DNA of 64,000 nt from Gallaecimonas mangrovi (lineage in GTDB: Bacteria > Pseudomonadota > Gammaproteobacteria > Enterobacterales > Gallaecimonadaceae). The DNA lies in assembly GCF_003367375.1 (NCBI RefSeq), contig NZ_CP031416.1, positions 2,549,501-2,613,500 on the forward strand, in the 5' to 3' direction. The notes under the pieces were generated by a model that saw nothing but the letters and a program-made list of their open reading frames with translations, did no database searches and had not been told where the DNA came from. The position numbers and the translations under genes are program-made. Position 1 is the first letter of the stretch. Each line of letters opens with the position of its first letter. Shown here in pieces: positions 52,958-61,811 of the stretch.

Positions 52958-54697
52958 TCAGGCGTAGGCATCAACAAGCCCATCAGGGGTCAGGGTATAA
53001 CGATAGGGCAAGCTTTCATCAACTTCACCCTCATCACCCGTCCAGAAACCACCGTTGTTCTGGCCCTGCCACTGTCCCTGGCGACCATCACCGCCATTAT
53101 TGTTATTGGCTTGGTCGCGAACCTGACCGTCCGCCAAGTTAAAGCCCTGGCCTGCCATCATGTCTTTTAGCTTAGGCATGGCATCTTGTAACCACTCGCG
53201 AGTTTGGGCATGGCTGGCCTGGAATTGGACCTGGGCATCATGGTGATGCACCTGCACGCGGATCATCAAGCTCCCCAGCTCTGGTGGGTCCAGTTGAATG
53301 TGGGCGTGCTTGAGGTTTTTTGACAGCATCATGCCAATTTTGTCGGTTAACGCATCGGCAAAACGGTTTTGGGCAATCAGTTGGCTCTTATCAGCATTGG
53401 CTTGCTGGCTGGTATCTTTAGGGCCGTCCAGAGGCGATGGCGCATTTTGCATCGGCTGGTTGTTGCCGTTATTGCCAGTTGCTGCCGAGTTATCCGGTTG
53501 CTGGCCGGCCAGGGCTTCAATGCCATGGGCGTGCTGCGGCTGGGCCGCGGCTATTTTACTGACATCACCAGGGTGGGCACTACCGGCAACAACAGGCGCC
53601 AGGCCTTTATGGTCTTGGCCAGCGGCTTTGCCATCAAGCCCGGCCAATAGGCTACTCAGGTCACCTACTTTGGCGTCTTTTTTCTTATCTGCTTTATCGG
53701 TTTTACCATCAACATCGCTGACGGCGTTTGCGTCATCTTGATCTTGATTGGCAGCTTTCGCCGCGCGGCCTTGCAGTAAGGCAGTCATTGCTTGGCTGCT
53801 TTTCGCGCTCGATTCGGCTTTGTCTTTATCCGCCGCGGTTTTCGCTTTTAAACCGCTTAAGAGTGCCTCGCCTTGCGGCGTTTTGCTGTCTTGCTCATCC
53901 GCTAACTGGGCACTGGCGGCAGCCTTGGCTTTATCGTCGGCCGCTTTCACTTCCACCCAATTACCGGCAGCGTCTTTGATAAAAAGCGGTTTGTCGTCAC
54001 TTTGTGCCAATTTTTTGGCATCTTTGTCGCCGTCGCCATCCGCCTTACCTTTCAAGGCTTTGCCGTCACCGTCTAGTGATGCGTCTTTGTCGTCATCACC
54101 TTTAGCGTCAGCATCGCCTTTACCAGCACCTTTAACCAGGGCCTGTAATACGGCGGCTTTACCAGAATGCGGTGAAGCTGAATGTGCAAGCATCTCGTCA
54201 CCGTCTTTGTCGCTGGTCTTTTTATCGTCGTTAAGCTGAGTTTGGGCAAAAGCCACTAAGTTAATGAGCGCATCCCCGTCCTCGCCCTTTTTCTTAGCGT
54301 GCTCACCTTTGCCGTCTTTGTCTTTAGCGTGGGTTTTGCTGTCGTGCTTGGCCTTGGCTTCTTGTAGGCCATGCTCCGACTTTTCCCCTTTTACCGGTGT
54401 TTTTTCACTCTGCGCAGCATCTTTGGCTTTGTCTGCTGCCTTGGCTTTATCGCCAGCATCGGCTTTGTCAGCAGCATCGGCTTTGTCATGGTCGCTTTTG
54501 GCCTGCTCAGCCTTTTTACGTTGCTGATGGGCTTGCTGAGCTTCGGCTGCCTTTTCATGGCGTGCAGCCGGCACCGATTTGCCGCCGTTGTCCATCGCCT
54601 TACCAAAGAGGTTGGCAAAATGATCATTGCCTTTTTCTTTTGTTTTCGAGCTGTTATCGGCAGCTGCATTGTGTTGAGTGAGCGCTGAGACTTGCAT
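52958..54697 (-). CDS. fliK: Flagellar hook-length control protein FliK
   Basis: A 579-residue protein. The N-terminal two-thirds are low complexity, dominated by Asp, Lys and Ala (for example DKADAADKADAGDKAKAADK near residues 77-96), and the C-terminal hook-length domain (about 455-545) contains HAHIQLDPPELGSLMIRVQV and FQASHAQTREWLQDAMPKLK, the family signature. FliK measures the hook and signals FlhB to change substrate. The open frame extends to a TTG at 54715, but the ATG at 54697 is the better start. A sigma-54 promoter lies within the end of fliJ. The Asp/Lys-rich ruler region is longer than in many relatives and contains short in-frame DNA repeats. Confidence 0.94.
   Translation of the reverse strand: MQVSALTQHNAAADNSSKTKEKGNDHFANLFGKAMDNGGKSVPAARHEKAAEAQQAHQQRKKAEQAKSDHDKADAADKADAGDKAKAADKAKDAAQSEKTPVKGEKSEHGLQEAKAKHDSKTHAKDKDGKGEHAKKKGEDGDALINLVAFAQTQLNDDKKTSDKDGDEMLAHSASPHSGKAAVLQALVKGAGKGDADAKGDDDKDASLDGDGKALKGKADGDGDKDAKKLAQSDDKPLFIKDAAGNWVEVKAADDKAKAAASAQLADEQDSKTPQGEALLSGLKAKTAADKDKAESSAKSSQAMTALLQGRAAKAANQDQDDANAVSDVDGKTDKADKKKDAKVGDLSSLLAGLDGKAAGQDHKGLAPVVAGSAHPGDVSKIAAAQPQHAHGIEALAGQQPDNSAATGNNGNNQPMQNAPSPLDGPKDTSQQANADKSQLIAQNRFADALTDKIGMMLSKNLKHAHIQLDPPELGSLMIRVQVHHHDAQVQFQASHAQTREWLQDAMPKLKDMMAGQGFNLADGQVRDQANNNNGGDGRQGQWQGQNNGGFWTGDEGEVDESLPYRYTLTPDGLVDAYA
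54454..54488. repeat. In-frame 18-base direct repeat in fliK
   Basis: CAGCATCGGCTTTGTCA occurs twice (54454-54470 and 54472-54488) with a period of 18 bases, equal to six residues of the ADKADA type in the FliK ruler region. Adjacent imperfect copies extend the tract to both sides. Unequal slippage here would change FliK length without breaking the frame. Confidence 0.8.
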
Positions 54698-54729
54698 AGG
54701 ACGGTCCAATACCAATCAGATGGTTAAGA

Positions 54730-55167
54730 CTATGCAATTGGCGTTCCAACCTTACGGTTCACCAAGTCATCCAATTCCCGCTGCTCGCGGCGCTGCGCCT
54801 GTAGATTGGCTTCTTGCTGTTTGCGCTCCAGCAATAGCGCAATGGCTTTGGTTTCTTGGCGGGCGATACGCCAGTCATTTTCGCGGCTGGCAACCGCTTG
54901 CTGGTGTTGCACCAACTGCCCTTGCAGATCGTCAAGGCCACTATCTAAACGGGCAACAAAGTTTTGGTAGTGCACCATGTTCACCGCATTAAGGCCGCTA
55001 CCGGCTTTTTGTTGCATTTCACGCAGGTAGTCGTTGCGATAACGCTGCAAGGTATTGATTTTGCCTTGCAATGCCGCCAAGGCTTCACGGGCTTGCGCCA
55101 ATTGCGCCAGGGCTTTGTCTTCGGTGTCTTTACGCTGATCGAACACCAGCTCTAATGATTTACTCAT
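54730..55167 (-). CDS. fliJ: Flagellar export chaperone FliJ
   Basis: A 145-residue, almost wholly coiled-coil protein (rich in Gln, Leu, Arg and Glu) starting [20 protein letters not shown]. FliJ links the FliI ATPase ring to FlhA and recycles chaperones. It overlaps fliI by 4 bases. The last 20 bases contain the sigma-54 promoter for fliK. Confidence 0.92.
   Translation of the reverse strand: MSKSLELVFDQRKDTEDKALAQLAQAREALAALQGKINTLQRYRNDYLREMQQKAGSGLNAVNMVHYQNFVARLDSGLDDLQGQLVQHQQAVASRENDWRIARQETKAIALLLERKQQEANLQAQRREQRELDDLVNRKVGTPIA
54733..54748 (-). promoter_or_regulatory. Sigma-54 promoter upstream of fliK (inside the fliJ 3' end)
   Basis: On the minus strand TGGAACGCCAATTGCA, with GG and GC ten bases apart and TTGCA at -12, differing from the consensus TGGCACG-N4-TTGCA only at one base of the -24 box. 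It lies within the last codons of fliJ, 36 bases before the fliK ATG. Confidence 0.88.
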
Positions 55168-56512
55168 GCACCCTCCCCGGCGGCTTTAGCCAACAATTCC
55201 AAGGCTTGCAGGCATTCGTCATAAGGACAAACTTCCTGCATGGCCTGGCGTAAAAATAAATTCATCGGATCGCGCAGCCGAATGGCGGTATCGACTTTGG
55301 GGTCGGAACCCTGGCGGTAAGCACCCACCTGGATCAGATCCCGCGACTGCTCGTAAGCTGAAAATAGCGCTTTTACCCGGCGCGCCTGCAGTTGATGCTC
55401 TTCAGTGGTGACCTGCGGCATCACCCGAGAAACCGAAGCACCAATATCAATGGCCGGATAATGGCCGCTATCGGCCAGGGCCCGTGACAGCACAATGTGG
55501 CCATCTAAAATGGCACGGGCGGCATCCGCCACCGGATCTTGCAGGTCATCACCTTCAGAAAGCACGGTAAAAAAGGCCGTAATACCGCCCTGGCCGTCGC
55601 CACCGTTACCTGCCCGTTCAACCAACCCGGGCAACCTGGCAAACACCGACGGCGGATAGCCTTTGGTCGCAGGCGGTTCACCCACCGCCAAGGCGATTTC
55701 CCGCTGCGCCTGGGCGTAGCGGGTTAATGAGTCAACCAACAGCAGCACATTAAGGCCCTGGTCGCGAAAATACTCGGCAAAGGTTAAGGCCGTTTCGCAG
55801 GCTTTTAGCCGCATTAATGGGCTGGTATCGGCGGGGGCGGCCACCACTACTGCCCGGCGGCGCCCCTCAACACCTAAAATTTCGTCAATAAATTCACGGA
55901 CCTCACGGCCCCGCTCCCCCACCAGGCCCACCACTATCACATCTGCGCTGGTGCCACGGGTCATCATGCCCAGCAGCACTGACTTACCAACCCGGAGCCG
56001 GCGAAAAGGCCCATCCGCTGGCCTTGGCCAACGGTCAAAATGGTATTAATGGCCCGAACCCCCACATCAAGGGGTTGACGAATGGGGCGGCGCGTAAGCG
56101 GGTTCAAAGGCCGGCCCTTAAAGCCAACACGGTTTTCAGCCCGCACCGGGCCTTGGCCATCAAGGGGGCGGCCTAGGCCGTCTACCACCCGGCCAAGCAG
56201 GCTCATGCCCACCGGCAAGGTGGCGGAAACGCCAAGGGGGGTGACCCGAGCACCGGGCAGAATGCCCGACACATCTTGGTTAGGCATTAAATAGAGGGTG
56301 TTGTTACCAAAGCCCACCACTTCGGCCTCAACATCTTGGCTGTGGCCTTCAATGCGGCAAAGGGAGCCAATGGGTGCGCGGCACCCCTGGGCTTCAAGGG
56401 CTAAGCCAACCACCCGTACCAAACGCCCAGCGACGCTGGGTTTTGGCACCTGCATTAGCCGTTGGTAACGGCTTAGGCTGTCAGCCAAGTGCCGACGTTC
56501 AATCTCCTTCAC
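55164..56512 (-). pseudogene. fliI: Flagellum-specific ATPase FliI, frame broken by a 1-base deletion
   Basis: Two overlapping frames cover one fliI gene. The 5' frame (56512-55964) encodes residues 1-174 of FliI and then runs out as LVSQCCWA; the 3' frame (55979-55164) encodes the rest, including [39 protein letters not shown] and the C-terminus. Joined, they give about 449 residues, the normal FliI length. The break lies in the Walker A loop: the minus strand reads GGCTCCGGGTTGGTAAGTCA where GGGG before TTGG would restore GSGVGKS. One G is missing at about 55991-55993. FliI is the hexameric ATPase of flagellar export. Everything else in the gene is intact, so this is a very recent mutation or a homopolymer sequencing error. 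Confidence 0.93.
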
Positions 56513-57266
56513 GGCTCAGCCCTGCCTCGGTCAGTAGCCCTTGGCACAAAATACGCAGCCGTTCTTGCAAGTCGACCTCTACCAAGGATTGGCCAGCGTC
56601 AATACGGCATTGGCCATGGCGAAGGGTTGGCTCTTCGCGAATTTTCCAGCGCCGGTCTTTGAGGTCTTCCTCGCTGTATTGCTGATGCAGCAAGCGCGCA
56701 TCGGTAGGTGCCACTTCGATGGTAATGGCGGTGTCGTCATCAGACAGCGCTTCGATACCTTGGCGGATCATGTGGTGGATAATATCTTGGTCGGTTTTCA
56801 ATTCATGGCCCAGCACCGCTTGCATGCCAGCCACCAGCAAGCTAACCAGCTGTCCTTCAAGACGCTGGTCGCGGTCATCAAGGGGTTTAACCAATTGGTC
56901 GGCCATGGCTTGCCAGTGGTTTACCGCATCGGCAATTTGTTGTTGCCCGGCTTGCAGGCCGTCTTGCAAGCCTTGCTGGTAGCCCCGCTCCTGGCCTTGC
57001 TGATGACCTTGGGCAAAACCTTCTTCATGGCCTTCTTTTAAGCCCTGCTCGCGGCCTTCGGCAAAACCTTCGTCTACCGCGTCGGCACGCAGTCCTTCCA
57101 GTTCGCTGATGCTCAGCCCTTGCGGCCGACTTGGCGCGGTTTCTGGCTCAGCGTCCTGGCCCTGCTTACGCCTGTGAATATGCAGCGCCTTGGACACTTC
57201 GTCCTGCGAGGGCGGAGTAAAGTCGTCGCCTTCCCAACGCTGAATATCGTCGCTCACGTCGTTCAC
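56499..57266 (-). CDS. fliH: Flagellar export stator protein FliH
   Basis: A 255-residue FliH. It has a long run of G-x3-G repeats (about residues 64-106, such as EGFAEGREQGLKEGHEEGFA), the hallmark of FliH helices, and a C-terminal domain with TLRHGQCRIDAGQSLVEVDL that binds FliI. It inhibits FliI until the ATPase docks at the export gate. The first start is a GTG at 57266, but the GTG at 57257 has AGGTG in a better position. It overlaps fliI by 14 bases. Confidence 0.94.
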   Translation of the reverse strand: MNDVSDDIQRWEGDDFTPPSQDEVSKALHIHRRKQGQDAEPETAPSRPQGLSISELEGLRADAVDEGFAEGREQGLKEGHEEGFAQGHQQGQERGYQQGLQDGLQAGQQQIADAVNHWQAMADQLVKPLDDRDQRLEGQLVSLLVAGMQAVLGHELKTDQDIIHHMIRQGIEALSDDDTAITIEVAPTDARLLHQQYSEEDLKDRRWKIREEPTLRHGQCRIDAGQSLVEVDLQERLRILCQGLLTEAGLSREGD

Positions 57267-57270
57267 CTAA

Positions 57271-58305
57271 TCAGAGGAATTCATCGGCACCGCCGCCACC
57301 CAAGGAGATCTCACCTGCATCCGACAAGCGTCTGGCAATGCTCAAGATCTCTTTCTGGGCCACTTCCACATCCGACAAGCGAATGGGGCCCATGGCTTCG
57401 AGGTCGTCGCGCATCAGATCGGCGGCCCGTTTCGACATGTTCTTGAACATCTTTTCACGCAGGCCGTCATCGGCGCCTTTAAGGGCTTTAATCAAGGTGT
57501 CTTGCTGAATGTCACGCAGCAGCGTCTGAATGGCCCTGTCGTCCACGTCGGCCAGGTTTTCAAAAACAAACATCAAGTCTTGAATTTGTTGGCTCAGCTC
57601 TTCGTCGGCTTCGCGGATACCTTCCATCAACTGGTTTTCGACGGCGGTATCGAGGTAGTTCATGATGTTGGCAGCGGCTTTCAAGCCGCCCATCTTCGCC
57701 GCTTGCGCGCCACTTTGGCCAGCAAACTGCTTTTCCATAATTTCGTTAAGTTCTTGCAGCGCCGCCGGTTGCACCTCTTCGAGGTTGGCAATACGCATTA
57801 AAAGGTCTAAGCGGTCACGCTCAACAAACTGCGACAAAATCTCGGCGCTTTGGTCCGGGTCGAGATACGACAGTACGATGGTCTGAATTTGCGGGTGCTC
57901 GTTTTGAATGATGCTGGCCACTTGGCGCGCATCCATCCATTTCAGCGATTCCAGGCCCTTGGCATTGCCACCGAGAATAATTTTGTCGATAAGCGCGCCG
58001 GCTTTGTCTTCACCCAAGGCATGGTTCAAGGCTTTACGGATAAAGTCTTCGGAGTCAAAACCAATGGACGAATACTGCTGGATGTCCTCAATAAATTGTT
58101 TGTGGACCGCCATCACCTTGTCTTGGCTGAAGTCTTCCATCGACGCCATCATCATGCCCACTTTCTGCACCTGCTTAGGCTCTAGGTGGCGCAAAATAGA
58201 GGCGGCATCTTCCTCGGTGAGGCTCAGCAGCAAAATGGCCGTTTTTTCAATGCCATTGAGTTTGCTGACATCAAAGGTCTTTTTCTCTGCGACTTCATTT
58301 GCCAT
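57271..58305 (-). CDS. fliG: Flagellar motor switch protein FliG
   Basis: A 344-residue switch protein with the three helical domains of FliG: KLNGIEKTAILLLSLTEEDA near the N-terminus, the middle EHPQIQTIVLSYLDPDQSAE containing the conserved EHPQ motif near residue 134, and the C-terminal torque helix with MFVFENLADVDDRAIQTLLR. It couples the stator to the rotor. It overlaps fliF by 11 bases and ends 4 bases before fliH. Confidence 0.97.
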   Translation of the reverse strand: MANEVAEKKTFDVSKLNGIEKTAILLLSLTEEDAASILRHLEPKQVQKVGMMMASMEDFSQDKVMAVHKQFIEDIQQYSSIGFDSEDFIRKALNHALGEDKAGALIDKIILGGNAKGLESLKWMDARQVASIIQNEHPQIQTIVLSYLDPDQSAEILSQFVERDRLDLLMRIANLEEVQPAALQELNEIMEKQFAGQSGAQAAKMGGLKAAANIMNYLDTAVENQLMEGIREADEELSQQIQDLMFVFENLADVDDRAIQTLLRDIQQDTLIKALKGADDGLREKMFKNMSKRAADLMRDDLEAMGPIRLSDVEVAQKEILSIARRLSDAGEISLGGGGADEFL

Positions 58306-60061
58306 CGTCTGTTAACCACCCTTTGACCACCTGAGCCGACAGCTCGGGTTCGTTCGCCACCAAGGCACGAATTGCTTTGAGCACTTCTTCGTCTTTACGA
58401 AGGTCAGGCAACTGTACACCACCTACCATGGTAATACCCGGCGCCAAGGCATCTTCACCGTCCATACCGGAGAAGCTTTCTAACGCGTCGCCGCCGCCAC
58501 CCATTCCCATGTCACCAGCCAGCGCCAGGTCAGTATCTTGGGCGTTGCCACCCAGCAGGCGTTTCAGAAGCGGCCTTACCACCACGAAAATCAGCACGAT
58601 AATGATAAGGGCACCGGCCAGCACTTTCGCTAAACGGGCGAACCAGCCGGTTTGGTAGAACGGAATGGGCTCATCAAGGCCTGTATCCGGGCGCGCAAAG
58701 GGCACCGACAATACTTCCAGGCTGTCACCACGGGTTGGGTCTAAGCCCAGGCCCGCCATCAACAGCTTTTTAATGCTCGCCAATTCGTCGGCACTGCGTG
58801 GCACTTCGGTCACTTTGCCGTCGGCGCCCACTTGTTTCTTGTAGTCCACCGCTACCGATACCGTCATCCGGTCAATGGTGCCCACTTGTTGGCGGGTATG
58901 ACTGATGGTGGTATCCAATTCATAGTTTTTGGTGCTTTCAGAGCGGCTAGAGCCTGGCGTTTGTACGGTATTAGCCTTGGTATTGGTGGCATCTTCCGGG
59001 ATCTGTGAATCCACTGGTGGCTGGTTAGACAGCGCACCGGGCACGCCGCCAGCGGTACTGCCGCCACGGTTTTCTTTAACGTCCATTTCTGAACGCACCG
59101 CCGGCTGGTCAGGGTTGTAGCGTTTTTGGGTTTGTTCGACGGCAGTAAAGTTCATGGACACGTCCACCTGAGCGGTATAGTTGTCCAGGCCCACTACCGG
59201 GATCATGATGGAATCAACCTTGTCCATGTACTGCTTCTCGCGAGCGGTTTCCAGCTCTAATTCCTTGCGAGATTCTGCGGCCATGGCATTTTGGCTGCCG
59301 GAGTTGAGCAGACGGCCATTTTGGTCGGTTACCGTAACCTTATCCGGGCTCAAACCGTGCACGGCAGAGGCCACCATATCAACGATGGAATCCACTTCTT
59401 CTTGCTTTAAGGTCAAGCCATTACTCAGCGCCAGCACCACGGTAGCCGAGGGCTTTTGACGCTCACGCAAGAACACCGACTCTTTGGGAATGGCCAGCAG
59501 CACCCGCGCTCTTTTCACCGCTCTTAATTGCTCAATGGCGCTGGCGAGTTGTTTTTCTCGGCTGAACTTCAGGCGCTCTTGTTCCAGGCGTTGGCTAACA
59601 CCAAAGCCCATATCTTTCATCAAGATATCGTCGCCGTTGTCGCTTTCTTGGTTGCTGCTCAAACCGGCACGGGTCATGGCCAGTTTGATTTTTTGATAGT
59701 CGCCATCAGGCACCGATACGGTGTTACCTTCGACTTTGTAGGTGAATTTGTGTTGGTCGAGAAAATCGAGGGTAGAAACCAGTTGGTCGGTTTCCATACG
59801 GCCAAGGGGACGATAATCAGGCTCTTTGGCCCACAGGAACACCAGTACCACCAGTGCCAGACCAATAGCCAAACCCAAAATCAAGCTGACTTGACGCAAC
59901 ATATCGGCATTGCCGAGGTTGGACATCAAGCTAAAGCTTTGCTCGCCAGTATCGCTACCGCCGCCCACAGTGTTGTTACTGCTGGTGTTTTCAACTGCTT
60001 CTGCAGGCACCGGCGCCGCGGCATTGCCGACGGTGGCCAGTTGGGTGTTCTCGTCCGCCAC
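58295..60061 (-). CDS. fliF: Flagellar MS-ring protein FliF
   Basis: A 588-residue protein with two membrane segments (about residues 58-78 and 462-482), a periplasmic ring-building domain beginning LVSTLDFLDQHKFTYKVEGN and containing ERQKPSATVVLALSNGLTL, and a cytoplasmic C-terminus that binds FliG. The start is GTG at 60061 with AAGGAG six bases upstream. It forms the MS-ring base of the flagellum. It follows fliE after ten bases. Confidence 0.97.
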   Translation of the reverse strand: MADENTQLATVGNAAAPVPAEAVENTSSNNTVGGGSDTGEQSFSLMSNLGNADMLRQVSLILGLAIGLALVVLVFLWAKEPDYRPLGRMETDQLVSTLDFLDQHKFTYKVEGNTVSVPDGDYQKIKLAMTRAGLSSNQESDNGDDILMKDMGFGVSQRLEQERLKFSREKQLASAIEQLRAVKRARVLLAIPKESVFLRERQKPSATVVLALSNGLTLKQEEVDSIVDMVASAVHGLSPDKVTVTDQNGRLLNSGSQNAMAAESRKELELETAREKQYMDKVDSIMIPVVGLDNYTAQVDVSMNFTAVEQTQKRYNPDQPAVRSEMDVKENRGGSTAGGVPGALSNQPPVDSQIPEDATNTKANTVQTPGSSRSESTKNYELDTTISHTRQQVGTIDRMTVSVAVDYKKQVGADGKVTEVPRSADELASIKKLLMAGLGLDPTRGDSLEVLSVPFARPDTGLDEPIPFYQTGWFARLAKVLAGALIIIVLIFVVVRPLLKRLLGGNAQDTDLALAGDMGMGGGGDALESFSGMDGEDALAPGITMVGGVQLPDLRKDEEVLKAIRALVANEPELSAQVVKGWLTDDGK

Positions 60062-60071
60062 GTACTACTCC

Positions 60072-60440
60072 TTACACCGGCATGTTCATCACATCCTGGT
60101 ACGCTTGAATCAACTTGTTGCGTACCTGGATGGTGGCTTGGAAAGCGATGCCTGATTTTTGACTGGCGATCATGGCATCAGCAATAGACACCTTGGGGTC
60201 ACCCATTTCAACGGCGGTTTGTTTCGCCGAGGCATCTTGCTGGAGACCGTTAACCTTGTCCAGTGCCTGAGTAAAGAGGTTAGCAAAGTCACTTTGTACC
60301 GAGCGCGGCGCTTGGCTTTGGCCCAAGCTGGCCACGCTGTCGGTATTTTGTGTTTCCAAGCTGGCACGAGGGCCTTGCGCTTGGTTAATAAGTGACTGCA
60401 TCTGTTGCAGCAAGGCTGAGTTTTCACCACCGATCTTCAT
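60072..60440 (-). CDS. fliE: Flagellar hook-basal body protein FliE
   Basis: A 122-residue rod-joint protein: a variable N-terminal half and the conserved C-terminus [20 protein letters not shown] followed by [18 protein letters not shown]. FliE joins the MS-ring to the rod. First gene of the fliE-fliJ operon, about 40 bases after a sigma-54 promoter. Confidence 0.95.
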   Translation of the reverse strand: MKIGGENSALLQQMQSLINQAQGPRASLETQNTDSVASLGQSQAPRSVQSDFANLFTQALDKVNGLQQDASAKQTAVEMGDPKVSIADAMIASQKSGIAFQATIQVRNKLIQAYQDVMNMPV

Positions 60441-60480
60441 GTCATTATTCCGTCGTTAGTGACTGTGACAAACACCTTCT

Positions 60481-60496
60481 TGCAAGTGGCAGGCCA
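60481..60496 (-). promoter_or_regulatory. Sigma-54 promoter upstream of fliE
   Basis: On the minus strand TGGCCTGCCACTTGCA, with GG and GC exactly ten bases apart and a perfect TTGCA -12 box. It sits in the 60-base gap between flrC and fliE. FlrC is the expected activator, as for the class III operons of Vibrio. Confidence 0.92.
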
Positions 60497-60500
60497 AGTT

Positions 60501-61811
60501 TTATGCAGGGATGCTGATCCCCGCATCACGCAGCCTGGCGAGCTTATAACGCAAGGTTCTGGGGCTAATACCAAGCTTCTCGGCAACCGCCTGACGCGAG
60601 CCATTACAGGCTTCCAAGGTATCAATAATGATCTGCGCTTCCTGCGCCTTAAGCTCACCGGATAAACCGTCGGTGTTCGGCAGTTCAAGCTCGGCATCCG
60701 GGGCGGATTCGATATACAAGTGCTCGGGCTCGATCACCAAGCCGTCGCTTAAAATCAGCGCCCGCTGCATCACGTTATCAAGCTCACGCACATTACCCGG
60801 CCAGTTATGGCGCTTAAGCTGCTCAGCAGACGCTGCAGACAGCTCTGGCACCAGGCCACGGCAGTGACGGCCAAGCAGATGCGCCGCCAAGGGCACAATG
60901 TCATCGGGCCGGTCTTTAAGAGCAGGCCAGGTCAGCGGGAACACATTCAGGCGGTAATATAAATCTTCACGAAAACGCCCTTCGGCCACCGCTTCTTTAA
61001 GATCGCGGTTGGAAGTGGCCAGTACCCGCACATCCAAGGAAATGGTTTTACGGCCTCCTAAGCGCTCGACTTCCCGCTCTTGCAGTACCCGCAGCAATTT
61101 CGCCTGCAGGCCCAAGTCCATCTCGGTAATTTCATCAAGCAGCAAGGTGCCGCCGTTGGCTTGCTCAAATTTCCCGGGGCAAGCTTGAATGGCACCGGTA
61201 AAGGCGCCCTTTTCATAACCAAACAAGGTTGCTTCAAGCATGTTGTCGGGGATGGCCGCGCAGTTAATGGCGACAAAAGGATTGGCAGCGCGCTCGGAAT
61301 GCTGGTGCACGTAGCGCGCCAGCACTTCTTTACCGGAGCCACTTGGGCCCAGCACCATCACGGTGGCATCGGTTTTGGCAACTTTGTCGGCCAGTTTTAA
61401 CAGCGCCAGACTTTTGGCATCTGCCACCACCGGGCCCTTGTCGTCATCGGGCTCGCTAAGGGCGTAGCGGCTAACCATGTTAATCAGCACTTCTGGCGCA
61501 AACGGCTTGGCCATGTAATCAATGGCGCCAAGCTTCATGGCTTCAACGGCATCGTTTACCTTGGCATGGGCGGTCATCAGCAGCACCGGCAACTCTGGGT
61601 AGGTTTTGCGCACCGAACGCAATAGCGCCATGCCATCCATGCCGGCCATTTGCACGTCAGACACCACAATTTGGAAGTCACTGGCTTTTAATGCCAGCAA
61701 GGCTTCTTCGCCATTGATAGCGCTTTTTACCGCAAAACCAGCCAGTTCCAGGGTATCAACCAGGGCTTCTGACAGCGCGGCGTCGTCTTCAACAATCAAT
61801 ACCTGAGTCAT
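60501..61811 (-). CDS. flrC: Sigma-54 flagellar response regulator FlrC
   Basis: A 436-residue NtrC-type activator: receiver domain (1-120) with phosphoacceptor D52 in VVSDVQMAGMDG, AAA+ domain with Walker A GPSGSGKEVLARYV near residue 152, the sigma-54 contact loop GAFTGA in GYEKGAFTGAIQA, and a Fis-like DNA-binding C-terminus (GSRQAVAEKLGISPRTLRYK). Phosphorylated by FlrB, it should drive fliE, fliK and flhA, whose sigma-54 sites are visible. It overlaps flrB by 4 bases. Confidence 0.96.
   Translation of the reverse strand: MTQVLIVEDDAALSEALVDTLELAGFAVKSAINGEEALLALKASDFQIVVSDVQMAGMDGMALLRSVRKTYPELPVLLMTAHAKVNDAVEAMKLGAIDYMAKPFAPEVLINMVSRYALSEPDDDKGPVVADAKSLALLKLADKVAKTDATVMVLGPSGSGKEVLARYVHQHSERAANPFVAINCAAIPDNMLEATLFGYEKGAFTGAIQACPGKFEQANGGTLLLDEITEMDLGLQAKLLRVLQEREVERLGGRKTISLDVRVLATSNRDLKEAVAEGRFREDLYYRLNVFPLTWPALKDRPDDIVPLAAHLLGRHCRGLVPELSAASAEQLKRHNWPGNVRELDNVMQRALILSDGLVIEPEHLYIESAPDAELELPNTDGLSGELKAQEAQIIIDTLEACNGSRQAVAEKLGISPRTLRYKLARLRDAGISIPA

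Noticed and set aside
59528-60187. Plus-strand open frame of 219 codons opposite fliF and fliE
   Set aside because: Antisense to conserved flagellar genes; composition reflects their third-codon bias.
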